The position numbers and the translations under genes are program-made. 41,120 nucleotides of DNA from Thalassotalea mangrovi (GTDB lineage: Bacteria > Pseudomonadota > Gammaproteobacteria > Enterobacterales > Alteromonadaceae), in the NCBI RefSeq assembly GCF_005116735.1, contig NZ_SWDB01000041.1, positions 1-41,120 of the forward strand. Reading direction: 5' to 3'. Position 1 is the first letter of the stretch, and each line of letters opens with the position of its first letter. This document shows positions 32,381 to 41,075 of this stretch, in pieces. The notes beneath the pieces were generated by a model. It saw only the letters and a program-made list of their open reading frames with translations. It had not been told where the DNA came from and ran no database searches.

Positions 32381-33715
32381 ATGAAGTGCAGAGATTCGAA
32401 TTCCATCCTTAAACGAACTGTCCTTGTTATCGGACCCCCAGAATATCGAGAAAAAATAGAACCTGAACTCTCCAACTGGCGTTGTTTGAATTGCGAAATA
32501 AATCAGGTTGAACAGGCTTCCGCACTCATCCAGCAATTCGCAATCCGGGTAATGTTGGTGATATTGGAAAACCAATCACACCAGCAAATATTTTCTTCTC
32601 TGGACTACTTGCATGGTCACCACCCTGAGGTAAAACATATTGCCTTAATCAATGATTCTCATTTACAAAAAGCGCAACTGCTGTTTCCTCGTTTTTTTCA
32701 CGATTATCATCACTTCCCAGTTGACTCCTCCCGCCTGGAACATACTCTTGGTCATGCATACGGCCTCGCTAATATCGCGCAATCCAGACCTCGAACTTCA
32801 GAGCACGATTCTCCACTCAATGAGCTGGTAGGTGACTCTTTTGCGATGCAACAATTCAGGCAAAAGATTCAACTGGTCGCTCAATCAAGTGCTTGTGTCT
32901 TGCTACTCGGAGAAACCGGCACAGGAAAAGATTTGGCAGCACAAACAATACATAAACTGTCAGAGCGTTCCAATGGGCCATTTATCAACATTAATTGTGC
33001 TGCATTTCCAGAGCATCTGATCCAATCGGAATTGTTTGGTCATGAAAAGGGGTCATTCACCGGTGCCGTTTGTCAACACAAAGGGAAAATTGAGCAAGCC
33101 CATGGTGGCACTTTATTTCTTAATGAGATTGGTGAATTACCTTTGCAATTACAGGCGGTTTTACTTAAGTTTTTAGATGATAAAATAGTAGAGCGAATTG
33201 GCGCCAACTCTTCGTTTCAAGTCGATTGCCGGATTATTGCGGCAACGCACAATAACCTCGAATCAGCCGTTAGCGAAGGTAAATTCAGAGAGGATCTTTA
33301 TCACCGCCTCAATATCTTGCAGCTCGAAAGCCCACCATTACGTGACCGGGAAAATGATGCATTCATTATTGCTCAGTCGCACCTTGGCAAATTCAGTGGT
33401 GATACAGATAGGATTCTGTGTGACGAATTCATTGCGAAAATAAAGCATTACCACTGGCCTGGCAATATCCGTGAACTTTTGAATTACATAGAACGAGCCC
33501 AGATACTGGGAACTGACGAATTGCCGAACGACAGGAAGGAAAAGTCGAATAGCGGAGCGCAACGAAATTGCAAAAAGCCCAGCGAATTGCAAGAAGCGGA
33601 AATCGTGAGAGCTATTGAGGACAGTAAACATAACCTGTCAGAAGCGGCGAAATCATTAAATATTTCAAGAACATCTCTATATCGAATTATTGAAAAATCG
33701 AACCTAAAAGTCTGA
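32381..33715 (+). CDS. VpsR-like sigma-54-type enhancer-binding regulator
   Basis: The 444-residue protein has three parts. A degenerate receiver-like domain (about 10-135) lacks the phospho-acceptor Asp and contains the FHDYHHFPVDSSRLEHTLGHAYGLA stretch seen in VpsR-type regulators. The AAA+ domain (about 150-385) has Walker A GETGTGKD (about 177), the sigma-54 contact loop GSFTGA (about 224; usual GAFTGA), Walker B LFLNEIGE with Asn in place of the usual Asp, and FREDLYHRLN. A Fis-type helix-turn-helix (LSEAAKSLNISRTSLYRII) closes the protein. VpsR of Vibrio controls matrix genes with c-di-GMP. Here a sigma-54 promoter lies 9 kb away, and this protein is its obvious candidate activator, though unproven. 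The ATG at 32381 is chosen because it follows the terminator; its ribosome site is weak. Confidence 0.85.
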   Translation: MKCRDSNSILKRTVLVIGPPEYREKIEPELSNWRCLNCEINQVEQASALIQQFAIRVMLVILENQSHQQIFSSLDYLHGHHPEVKHIALINDSHLQKAQLLFPRFFHDYHHFPVDSSRLEHTLGHAYGLANIAQSRPRTSEHDSPLNELVGDSFAMQQFRQKIQLVAQSSACVLLLGETGTGKDLAAQTIHKLSERSNGPFININCAAFPEHLIQSELFGHEKGSFTGAVCQHKGKIEQAHGGTLFLNEIGELPLQLQAVLLKFLDDKIVERIGANSSFQVDCRIIAATHNNLESAVSEGKFREDLYHRLNILQLESPPLRDRENDAFIIAQSHLGKFSGDTDRILCDEFIAKIKHYHWPGNIRELLNYIERAQILGTDELPNDRKEKSNSGAQRNCKKPSELQEAEIVRAIEDSKHNLSEAAKSLNISRTSLYRIIEKSNLKV

Positions 33716-33924
33716 CGATACAACCAGCTAGATCACACGCCCATATTGATGAACTTTATCAATTTAACAATAAATCGTAAATCAAACGTGTTTGGTGGGG
33801 AAACCTGCATCCCTCCATATTCCAGACTTACAAAAAAGCCATTAGTGATTGATTAATAAAATACCTAATAAGAGAAACCGTTTGTGTTATATTGCCAGAT
33901 TAAATAATAAATTCTGCTGGTTAC

Positions 33925-34464
33925 ATGAATATAGAAAATAGTACACGCCTGTCTTTTACGCTTATGTCTGAAGCGGATAGCCAACTCCTATTCGAACTCG
34001 ATCAAAACCCGGAAGTGATGAAGTATGTCAATGATGGCAAACCCACCACCTGGCAGGAAATCGAACAGCGGTTTATCCCGCGCCTGAATGCCTATCGTAA
34101 CCCGGAGAGGGGCTGGGGATTATGGCAGGTAAATCTAAAAGATTCGGATGAGTTTATCGGCTGGATTCTGGTGCGCCCGGCGAACTTTTTCTCCGAGCAA
34201 CGCGATGATCATAACCTGGAGCTCGGCTGGCGTTTTAAGCAGGAATTCTGGGGTAAAGGTTATGCGACCGAAGCGGCACAGGCGGTGATGGATGCCCTGG
34301 CGACTCAACCCGAGGTGAAAGCATTCTCGGCGCTGGCGGTACCGGAAAATGAAGGTTCGATTCGCATTATGGAAAAACTGGGAATGACCTACATCAAAAC
34401 GTATGTGCATGAAGATAGTGGTATTTCTGAGACGGTCGTTTATTATCAGTTAGATAATAACTAA
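33925..34464 (+). CDS. GNAT-family N-acetyltransferase (RimJ/RimL type)
   Basis: The 179-residue protein has the RimJ/RimL layout: TRLSFTLMSEADSQLLFELDQNPEVMKYV at the start, the beta-4 LELGWRFKQEFWGKGYATEAAQAVM acetyl-CoA loop (about 99-123), and the late VPENEGSIRIMEKLGM. Such enzymes transfer acetyl from acetyl-CoA to an amine on a protein, antibiotic or metabolite; the substrate cannot be told. It is a single gene with a TATATT-like box about 35 nt upstream. Its stop codon TAA shares its last base with the MITE that starts at 34464, so the repeat inserted at or next to the 3' end of this gene. Confidence 0.88.
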   Translation: MNIENSTRLSFTLMSEADSQLLFELDQNPEVMKYVNDGKPTTWQEIEQRFIPRLNAYRNPERGWGLWQVNLKDSDEFIGWILVRPANFFSEQRDDHNLELGWRFKQEFWGKGYATEAAQAVMDALATQPEVKAFSALAVPENEGSIRIMEKLGMTYIKTYVHEDSGISETVVYYQLDNN

Positions 34465-34728
34465 TACCAATCCCATTAAGTTTGTGCACAACTCAGAGTT
34501 AGGGCAGAGGTTCAGTTACAACATAGATTTCATTGATATAGTCATTCTATATTAATGAAATATAGGGTCGTAAATGGGCCTCTGGCAAACTCCCTACGGG
34601 TGAGTTTTAAAGGCGTTTATCCTGCGTTATTGATTTTGACAATGGAGTGACCATTCTCTGCAATCAAAGCCTTGTCTAAACGCCTTTAAATTCTCACTGA
34701 GTGAGCAATAATTTAATGGGATTGGTAT
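34464..34728. mobile_element. MITE-like element with 16-bp terminal inverted repeats
   Basis: Perfect 16-bp terminal inverted repeats (ATACCAATCCCATTAA at 34464-34479 and its complement at 34713-34728) bound a 265-bp element with no coding capacity. A TA precedes the left end, and no clear target duplication is visible. An internal imperfect inverted repeat (34601-34620 with 34677-34697, core AAAGGCGTTTA) would fold its right half into a hairpin. A consensus -35 TTGACA (34636) with TGCAAT 17 nt later might give a promoter toward the next gene. A second copy, inverted, is at 1-80. No transposase is present in the window. Confidence 0.85.
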
Positions 34729-34754
34729 AACGTAATTAGCAACAAGATAACCAC

Positions 34755-35336
34755 ATGGAATTAATCAAAGGCAGAGGATTGGCCGGTCTTATTGCATCGC
34801 TTGCACTCACCGGTTGCACGGCGGTGCCCCCGGAATTATCAAGTTCGACAACCAACCTTCGTTGTGAAGATAACTGGAGAATCACAGGCTATTACACGCC
34901 GATAGAAACTGATTTTTCTGTTGCGCCGTACAAATCACTCACCTTAAAAAACGATGAAACTTACCGGTTCAAGCTCAATTTTGTCAATGCCGTCAGAATC
35001 GAGGGTTGGGGAAAAACCCGCTTTGGCTGGTATCTGGGATATTTCTCCGGACACTGGCATAAAAGCCAGACACCATTAAATTCAATCGGCAAACCTCTGG
35101 TCATCGGTGAGGTCGCGGTTGATAACCGGATCATCCCCAAACAAAGCCAGGTGCATATCCCCAACATTAAAGCTCATTTAAACCGCAGTGAGTTTATCGC
35201 CAGCGATGTCGGTAGTGCAATCAAGCAAAAGCATGTGGATGTTTATACCGGTGAAGGTGATCAGGCAAGGCATAAAACCTACGCCATTACCGGCTTTCAT
35301 CAGGTGTGCTACCCGACGGCAGCTACAATCAGTTAA
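34755..35336 (+). CDS. 3D-domain lipoprotein
   Basis: The 193-residue protein has a lipoprotein signal with lipobox LTGC (Cys near residue 21) and a C-terminal 3D domain. The domain is recognised by ITGYYTPIETDF, VAVDNRIIPKQSQVHIP and FIASDVGSAIKQKHVDVYTGEG, with the aspartates that name the family. This double-psi barrel is the catalytic-core fold of MltA-type lytic transglycosylases, so peptidoglycan cleavage is a reasonable inference; the rest of MltA is missing. The gene starts 26 nt after the MITE, and no good ribosome site is seen in the 14 nt before the ATG. It ends 2 nt from the convergent LysE gene. Confidence 0.8.
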   Translation: MELIKGRGLAGLIASLALTGCTAVPPELSSSTTNLRCEDNWRITGYYTPIETDFSVAPYKSLTLKNDETYRFKLNFVNAVRIEGWGKTRFGWYLGYFSGHWHKSQTPLNSIGKPLVIGEVAVDNRIIPKQSQVHIPNIKAHLNRSEFIASDVGSAIKQKHVDVYTGEGDQARHKTYAITGFHQVCYPTAATIS

Positions 35337-35338
35337 AC

Positions 35339-35971
35339 TCAGATAAACACCACTGGGTACAATGACAACACCAGCAATGTCGCCATGGTCCAGTTAAAAC
35401 GTTGCAAGCGTCGCTGACTGGTTAACACCCGCTGTAATTCCTGCCCCAGCATGGTCCAGGCACTAATTGAGGGTAAATTGATCATCCCGAAGATACCTGC
35501 AACGACTAACACGGCGGCGAATTGTTGTGATGGTGCGTAAACACTGATAGCCGTTAATGCCATGGTCCAGGCTTTAGGATTAACCCATTGAAATGCCACT
35601 GCCTGCCAGAAGCTGATTGGGGTTGGCTGGTTATTCTCATCTCCCTCGTCCTGTTCAGCGATAGTGTTTGCATTATTTTTTACCGCATCAGACGAGTGAG
35701 CAATCTTGTAGGCCAGAAACAGCAGATAGGCGACGCTAATGACCTTGAGGATCTGATAGCTGACTGGAAACAGGTCAAATAGTTGCGTCAAACCTATCCC
35801 TACCAGGATTACCATCACCACAAAACCAATGGCGACGCCTAGCAGATGCGGAATGGTGCGACGAAACCCAAAGGTTGCGCCAGATGACATCAACATCAGG
35901 TTATTGGGGCCGGGCGTTATCGACGATACCAAACAAAACAGCGCCAAGGCCGCGTACATTTCCACACTCAT
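35339..35971 (-). CDS. LysE-family amino-acid exporter
   Basis: The 210-residue inner-membrane protein has about six hydrophobic segments and the family N-terminus LFCLVSSITPGPNNLMLMSSG, then GFRRTIPHLLGVAIGF. An Asn/Glu-rich cytoplasmic loop (about 105-130) separates the halves. LysE/RhtB proteins export basic or neutral amino acids or related compounds. The ATG at 35971 is chosen because AGGA is 8 nt upstream and the family start follows directly; a longer in-frame start at 35998 is unlikely. The substrate is not predictable. Confidence 0.88.
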   Translation of the reverse strand: MSVEMYAALALFCLVSSITPGPNNLMLMSSGATFGFRRTIPHLLGVAIGFVVMVILVGIGLTQLFDLFPVSYQILKVISVAYLLFLAYKIAHSSDAVKNNANTIAEQDEGDENNQPTPISFWQAVAFQWVNPKAWTMALTAISVYAPSQQFAAVLVVAGIFGMINLPSISAWTMLGQELQRVLTSQRRLQRFNWTMATLLVLSLYPVVFI

Positions 35972-36045
35972 CTGTAATTCCTGGAAGGTAATAAACACCG
36001 ATAATCTAACATAGCAGAGCAGAAGTCAGGGGTTAGACTAAAACC

Positions 36046-39021
36046 TTATTGTAATGTAGCACTAGTGACTTTACTGTCCCAAAACTCGTGTCTCATGTCG
36101 TCACTGGCTGGATCACCCATTTGCCCGGCTTCGCGCTTTAACGCCATGAGTAACGCGTGTTTTTGTTCAAATCGTCGGTGAACCAGACAAAGCTCTAATT
36201 GTCGACTCACATCAGCGAGCTTTTTATCGCCAAACATCAGGGCTGCACCGCTGAGTTTATGGCAATATCGACTCATCGCCTGCCAGTCCTGCTCGGCATC
36301 GGCGCGACAGATATTGGCAACATCGAGATGAATGCTATCGCGGAATCGCTTTGCCAGTTGTTGTTGAGCTTGCGCATCCTGATTAGCGGCTATGACAACC
36401 TCAGGCGTTTCATCGATCACGACCTCTGACTGGTACGGCAAATGTTGTTGCAACATGCTTATCAGGTTTTGGCGATCTAAGGGCTTTTCGACACAGCCGG
36501 TAAAGCCGATGCTATGAAAATGCTCAATATCATGGGACATCGCATTGGCGGTAAACGCATAAACCGGTTTTTGAAAACCAGATTTTCGTAACCGGGTAAG
36601 CGCGGCAAAACCATCCAGCACAGGCATCTGCAAATCCATCAATACCAGGTCCAGTTCATGTTGTTCAATCGCGTTTATTGCCAACTCGCCATTTTCAACC
36701 GCAAGAACCTCTAACCCCAGGCGCTGCAGATAAAGCGAAATCAGCGCCCGGTTATCCGGATGGTCCTCAGCCACCAACACCTGACCGGTAAACCGATATG
36801 CCTGTTGACTGTGAATGCTTGCACTGACTGTACGGCGGCTTGAGTGATGCTGACAACTGGTAATGGGTACGGTCAGGGTAAATACGCTGCCACGACCGAT
36901 GGCACTACTGACACTGATATCCGCTTGCATCAGACTGCATAATTTCGCCACCAGATACAAACCAAGGCCACTGCCACCAAAGCGCCGGGCGATATTTTCA
37001 TCGGCCTGCACAAAACAGCCAAATACCTGACTGGCCTGCTCATCATCCATGCCAATACCAGTGTCGCTGACACGCACTAATAATTGTTCATCAAGCAATG
37101 AAACATCAATTATGACACTTCCTGCGTTGGTAAACTTAATTGCATTGGAGCACAGGTTAATCAATATCTGATTAAAGCGCATGGCATCGAGGTTGATGGA
37201 GATATCATTGTCAAAGTTCTGGTTAACACGAAACGTCAGCCCCTTGTCTCGCGCCTGTTTCGAAAACATGGCGTCAAGCTGTGCAAATAATTCACTCAGC
37301 GACGTTTGTCTTGGACACAGGCTAAGTTGATCGGCTTCTATCTTGCTGAGATCATGTAAATCATTGACGATATCCAGCAGATAAAGGCTGTTCGTATGCA
37401 GTTGTCGATAGTGCGCCGGTTTATCATCGCCAGCCAGCTCTTCATTTAATAACGCTTCGGCATTAGCCAGTACTACCGACAAAGGCGTTTTGATCTCATG
37501 GGTGACATTGGCAAGAAACTGATTTTTAATACGGTTTGCTTCTTCCAGTTTGTCTGTTGCCTGACTTAATTCTGCAGTTCGCTCTGACACCCTGGCTTCA
37601 AGTTCCGCTTCAGCCTTTCTGGAACGACGTTTCTGCATTAACAATAAACCGATAATGGTGATGCAGATCAGTACAAACACAAAGAAATTACGCATTTGAT
37701 TGGCGCGTTCGAATTCCAGTTGCGTCAACTTATCCTGGGTTACCAACTGGCCGATGCGTTGTTTAAGCTGTTTGGTTTCAAATTCAGCCAGCTGCGCATT
37801 TAACTCTTCATTATTGCGTTTATCCTTATCCTGAATAACCGCCAATTGGCTTTGATAACCCTGTCGATATTGACCGGCAGCCGCATAAACCAATGCAGAC
37901 AGTTGTTTAACTTCATCCAGTAATCGTTGGTTATCATACTGTTCAGCCAATTGCCTGGCACGCTGCAAATGATCAAGCGCCGCTGGTTGCTGCCCCGCGG
38001 TATAGGTGACTAACGCTAATTCATAGTAGCTTCCCGCTAAGGCGCTTTTATGCTGATGCTGTTGTGCAAGGTCAATCCCCTGCTCTGCATACTTCCTTGC
38101 GTGTTCCGTCATACCAAACTCATTGTACAAACCGGCCAGATTGTTGCACTGGGTAGCAAGGTGGTAACCCTCGCCCTGAGTCTGGTAATAGTCGTATGCC
38201 AGTAATTGATAGCGTTCGGCGAGCTGAAAGTCACCCGCATATTTATAAGCGACGCCCAGATCGCTATGTACCAATGCCAGACCCGATTCGTCCTGTTGCT
38301 GTTCACGAAATCGTTTTACTTCTAAAAACGACTCTATTGCGACATCATAGCGCTTCATCTGCACATACAAACCGGCGATATTGAAACGCACATCGACCAC
38401 ATCCAGTGGTTCACCATATTGCCGATAAATGGGTTCTGCCTGCTGATAATAATCGAGCGACGTTTTAAATTCGGCCATGTTGCTGTAGACGAGACCCAGA
38501 TTATTAAACAGGTTGGCCCGTTCAACCGGGTAATGTTGCAACGAGTAAAATAACAACGACTTTTTGTAGTAGGCTGCGGCCTGCTCGTATTCACCGCGAA
38601 AGTAATGAAATACACCAAGCCGTTTATTTATTTCAGCGACCTGCTGCCTGGCTTTTATGACCTCGGCGATTTCCCTGGCCCGGTTAAATTCCTCAATAGC
38701 CAGCTGCAAATTATCACTGGCAAATGCGCGCATTCCTTTGGCACGCAGGATATTAATGGTTTCAATATCGGTTAATGTATCGTCGGCAAGCAAAGTCGCA
38801 AATAATTGTTGTGCCTTTTGTTCATCTTGCTCGGCACTGATGCGTTCCAGGTTTGCCGCTAGTGATGTGGCAAGCGAATCCGCAAGGTTCGCCTGACTGG
38901 CCAACGACCGTGGTGAAAACGTGGCAGACGAAAGGCATATCAATGCGGCAGTCGACAGCGTCAGAGACTGAATTACAACTTTATTGAAGTTTTCGCCGAA
39001 ACGCGTATCTAGCTTGCGCAT
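36046..39021 (-). CDS. TPR hybrid histidine kinase with receiver and Hpt domains
   Basis: The 991-residue protein has a first membrane segment or signal (about 13-35), then some eight TPR repeats (about 70-400; for example RANLFNNLGLVYSNMAEFK, ALVHSDLGVAYKYAGDF). A coiled coil, a second membrane helix (445-463) and a signalling helix follow. The HisKA has the phospho-His at about 508 (NVTHEIKTPL), and the ATPase domain has N and G boxes (LCSNAIKF, DTGIGM, GGSGLGLYL). The receiver has Asp796 (LVLMDLQMPV), and a C-terminal Hpt domain has RYCHKLSGAA. It can run a full His-Asp-His relay; the output regulator is not nearby. The TPR part should be periplasmic, sensing a peptide or protein. The start is uncertain: the ATG at 39021 begins the export segment; upstream ATGs at 39057 and 39162 lack clear ribosome sites. 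Confidence 0.88.
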   Translation of the reverse strand: MRKLDTRFGENFNKVVIQSLTLSTAALICLSSATFSPRSLASQANLADSLATSLAANLERISAEQDEQKAQQLFATLLADDTLTDIETINILRAKGMRAFASDNLQLAIEEFNRAREIAEVIKARQQVAEINKRLGVFHYFRGEYEQAAAYYKKSLLFYSLQHYPVERANLFNNLGLVYSNMAEFKTSLDYYQQAEPIYRQYGEPLDVVDVRFNIAGLYVQMKRYDVAIESFLEVKRFREQQQDESGLALVHSDLGVAYKYAGDFQLAERYQLLAYDYYQTQGEGYHLATQCNNLAGLYNEFGMTEHARKYAEQGIDLAQQHQHKSALAGSYYELALVTYTAGQQPAALDHLQRARQLAEQYDNQRLLDEVKQLSALVYAAAGQYRQGYQSQLAVIQDKDKRNNEELNAQLAEFETKQLKQRIGQLVTQDKLTQLEFERANQMRNFFVFVLICITIIGLLLMQKRRSRKAEAELEARVSERTAELSQATDKLEEANRIKNQFLANVTHEIKTPLSVVLANAEALLNEELAGDDKPAHYRQLHTNSLYLLDIVNDLHDLSKIEADQLSLCPRQTSLSELFAQLDAMFSKQARDKGLTFRVNQNFDNDISINLDAMRFNQILINLCSNAIKFTNAGSVIIDVSLLDEQLLVRVSDTGIGMDDEQASQVFGCFVQADENIARRFGGSGLGLYLVAKLCSLMQADISVSSAIGRGSVFTLTVPITSCQHHSSRRTVSASIHSQQAYRFTGQVLVAEDHPDNRALISLYLQRLGLEVLAVENGELAINAIEQHELDLVLMDLQMPVLDGFAALTRLRKSGFQKPVYAFTANAMSHDIEHFHSIGFTGCVEKPLDRQNLISMLQQHLPYQSEVVIDETPEVVIAANQDAQAQQQLAKRFRDSIHLDVANICRADAEQDWQAMSRYCHKLSGAALMFGDKKLADVSRQLELCLVHRRFEQKHALLMALKREAGQMGDPASDDMRHEFWDSKVTSATLQ

Positions 39022-39281
39022 GAAGTGATTGAAATCCCTAACATCCTGATCGTCCATGAAGTGCTTTTTATACCAGTTTGTGAGCAATAAATAAACACAA
39101 AATGATGCAATCCTGTTGTTATGATGCAAGGAATCCGTGGGCTTTTGTTCAGTTGTTACCATATAGTTTGATTTATCACCAAGTTCTTTGCCACAGCGCC
39201 CAGCCAAACACCTTGATTGGTGGTCATCAGGTCAACCTTTACAATTGTGAAATGAGCCATTCTTGGGATAAAATATCCGGC

Positions 39282-39287
39282 TATAAT
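39282..39287 (+). promoter_or_regulatory. Likely -10 element of ettA
   Basis: A perfect TATAAT is 30 nt before the ettA start codon. No good -35 match lies 16-18 nt upstream, so the assignment rests on the -10 alone. Confidence 0.4.
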
Positions 39288-39316
39288 TCGAGTACCAAAA
39301 TCAAAAGGTTTTATCC

Positions 39317-40993
39317 ATGGCATTGCCCGATAAGTTTATTTATTCCATGCACCGCGTTTCTAAAGTGGTGCCTCCAAAAAGAACCATTCTAAAAGATATT
39401 TCCCTGTCATTTTTCCCTGGCGCCAAAATCGGTGTACTAGGTTTGAATGGTGCGGGTAAGTCAACCTTGCTGCGCATTATGGCTGGCGTTGATACCGAAT
39501 TTGAAGGCGAAGCCAAAGCGTTGGCTGGCACCAAAATTGGTTATCTGCCACAGGAGCCGGAGCTGAATGAAGAAGCGACGGTTCGCGAAGTCGTTGAAGA
39601 AGCGGTTAGCGAAGTGAAAAATGCCCTGGCTCGTCTCGATCAGGTGTATATGGAATATGCCGAAGAAGGCGCAGACTTTGATGCCCTTGCCAAAGAACAG
39701 GGCGAGCTGGAAGCGATTATTGACTCCCAGGACGGTCATAATATCAACAATGTATTAGAGCGTGCCGCCGATGCGCTGCGCTTGCCGGAGTGGGATCAGC
39801 AGGTTAAAGTATTATCCGGTGGTGAACGTCGTCGTGTTGCCTTGTGTCGGTTGTTGTTAGAAAAGCCGGATATGTTACTGCTCGACGAACCGACCAACCA
39901 CCTGGACGCGGAATCGGTTGCCTGGTTAGAGCGTTTCTTACACGATTACAACGGTACTGTGGTTGCCATTACCCACGACCGTTATTTCCTTGATAATGTT
40001 GCCGGCTGGATCCTTGAGCTTGACCGTGGTCACGGTATCCCATGGGAGGGTAACTATTCGTCCTGGCTGGAACAAAAAGATGCTCGTCTGGAGCAGGAAA
40101 AGCGCGCCGAGAATGCATTGCAGAAAACCATTAAACAGGAACTTGAATGGGTACGCTCTAACCCGAAAGCCCGTCAGGCAAAAAGCAAAGCCCGTATGGC
40201 ACGTTTTGAAGAGCTATCGAGCCAGGAAAACCAAAAGCGTAACGAAACCAATGAGCTGTACATTCCGCCCGGACCACGTTTGGGTGACAAAGTGCTGGAT
40301 GTGGTAAACCTTACCAAGTCGTTCAATGGTCGCGTGTTAATTGATGATTTGAGTTTCTCAATTCCAAAAGGTGCCATTGTTGGTATTATCGGCCCGAACG
40401 GTGCCGGTAAATCAACCTTGTTTAAAATGTTAAGTGGCAGTGAGACACCGGACTCCGGTAGCGTTTCATTAGGTGAAACCGTGAAACTGGCCAGTGTTGA
40501 TCAGTTCCGTGACGATATGGATGCTAAAAATACCGTCTATCAGGAAATCTCCGAAGGTAATGACCTGATTCAGATTGGTGGTTATGAAATTCCTAGCCGT
40601 GCCTACGTCAGTCGCTTTAACTTTAAAGGTAATGATCAACAAAAATTCATTGGCGATTTATCCGGTGGTGAACGTAACCGGGTGCACCTGGCGAAACTGG
40701 TAAAAACCGGCGGCAACTTATTGCTGCTCGATGAGCCGACCAATGATTTGGACGTTGAAACCTTGCGTGCGCTTGAAGAAGCCTTACTGGAATTCCCGGG
40801 TTGTGCCATGGTGATCTCGCACGACCGTTGGTTCCTGGACAGAATTGCCACCCACATCATCGATTATCGTGATGAAGGCCAGGTGAATTTCTTTGAAGGT
40901 AACTTCACCGAATATGAAGAATGGCTGAAGAAAACTCTTGGTCCGCAGGCAATTGAGCCACACCGTATCAAGTATAAGCGTATCAGTGCTTAA
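39317..40993 (+). CDS. ettA: Energy-dependent translational throttle protein EttA
   Basis: The 558-residue ABC-F protein has two ABC domains: Walker A GLNGAGKST and GPNGAGKST, signatures LSGGERRRVAL and LSGGERNRVHL, and Walker B LLLDEPTNHLD and LLLDEPTNDLD. An EttA arm region lies in the first domain (about 95-135), a basic linker (KARQAKSKARMARFEEL) between domains, and the tail ends IEPHRIKYKRISA. There is no membrane domain; it binds the ribosomal E site and gates the first peptide bond according to the ATP/ADP ratio. Length and ends match E. coli EttA (555). AAGG is 9 nt upstream of the ATG. It is a single gene, divergent from the kinase. Confidence 0.96.
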   Translation: MALPDKFIYSMHRVSKVVPPKRTILKDISLSFFPGAKIGVLGLNGAGKSTLLRIMAGVDTEFEGEAKALAGTKIGYLPQEPELNEEATVREVVEEAVSEVKNALARLDQVYMEYAEEGADFDALAKEQGELEAIIDSQDGHNINNVLERAADALRLPEWDQQVKVLSGGERRRVALCRLLLEKPDMLLLDEPTNHLDAESVAWLERFLHDYNGTVVAITHDRYFLDNVAGWILELDRGHGIPWEGNYSSWLEQKDARLEQEKRAENALQKTIKQELEWVRSNPKARQAKSKARMARFEELSSQENQKRNETNELYIPPGPRLGDKVLDVVNLTKSFNGRVLIDDLSFSIPKGAIVGIIGPNGAGKSTLFKMLSGSETPDSGSVSLGETVKLASVDQFRDDMDAKNTVYQEISEGNDLIQIGGYEIPSRAYVSRFNFKGNDQQKFIGDLSGGERNRVHLAKLVKTGGNLLLLDEPTNDLDVETLRALEEALLEFPGCAMVISHDRWFLDRIATHIIDYRDEGQVNFFEGNFTEYEEWLKKTLGPQAIEPHRIKYKRISA

Positions 40994-41028
40994 CTTTTTA
41001 AAACTCCAATCAGGGGTTAGAAATCAAG

Positions 41029-41053
41029 GGGTCAGAGTCTGTGACTCTGACCC
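41029..41053. repeat. REP-like palindrome
   Basis: GGGTCAGAGTC (41029-41039) and its perfect inverse GACTCTGACCC (41043-41053) enclose a 3-nt loop. Such GGGGTCAGAGT palindromes are scattered in marine gammaproteobacterial genomes, often near REP-associated transposase genes. The preceding TCAGGGGTTAGA also occurs at 36028-36039. Confidence 0.65.
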
Positions 41054-41075
41054 TGTAGGATCCCCACAAATTTAT

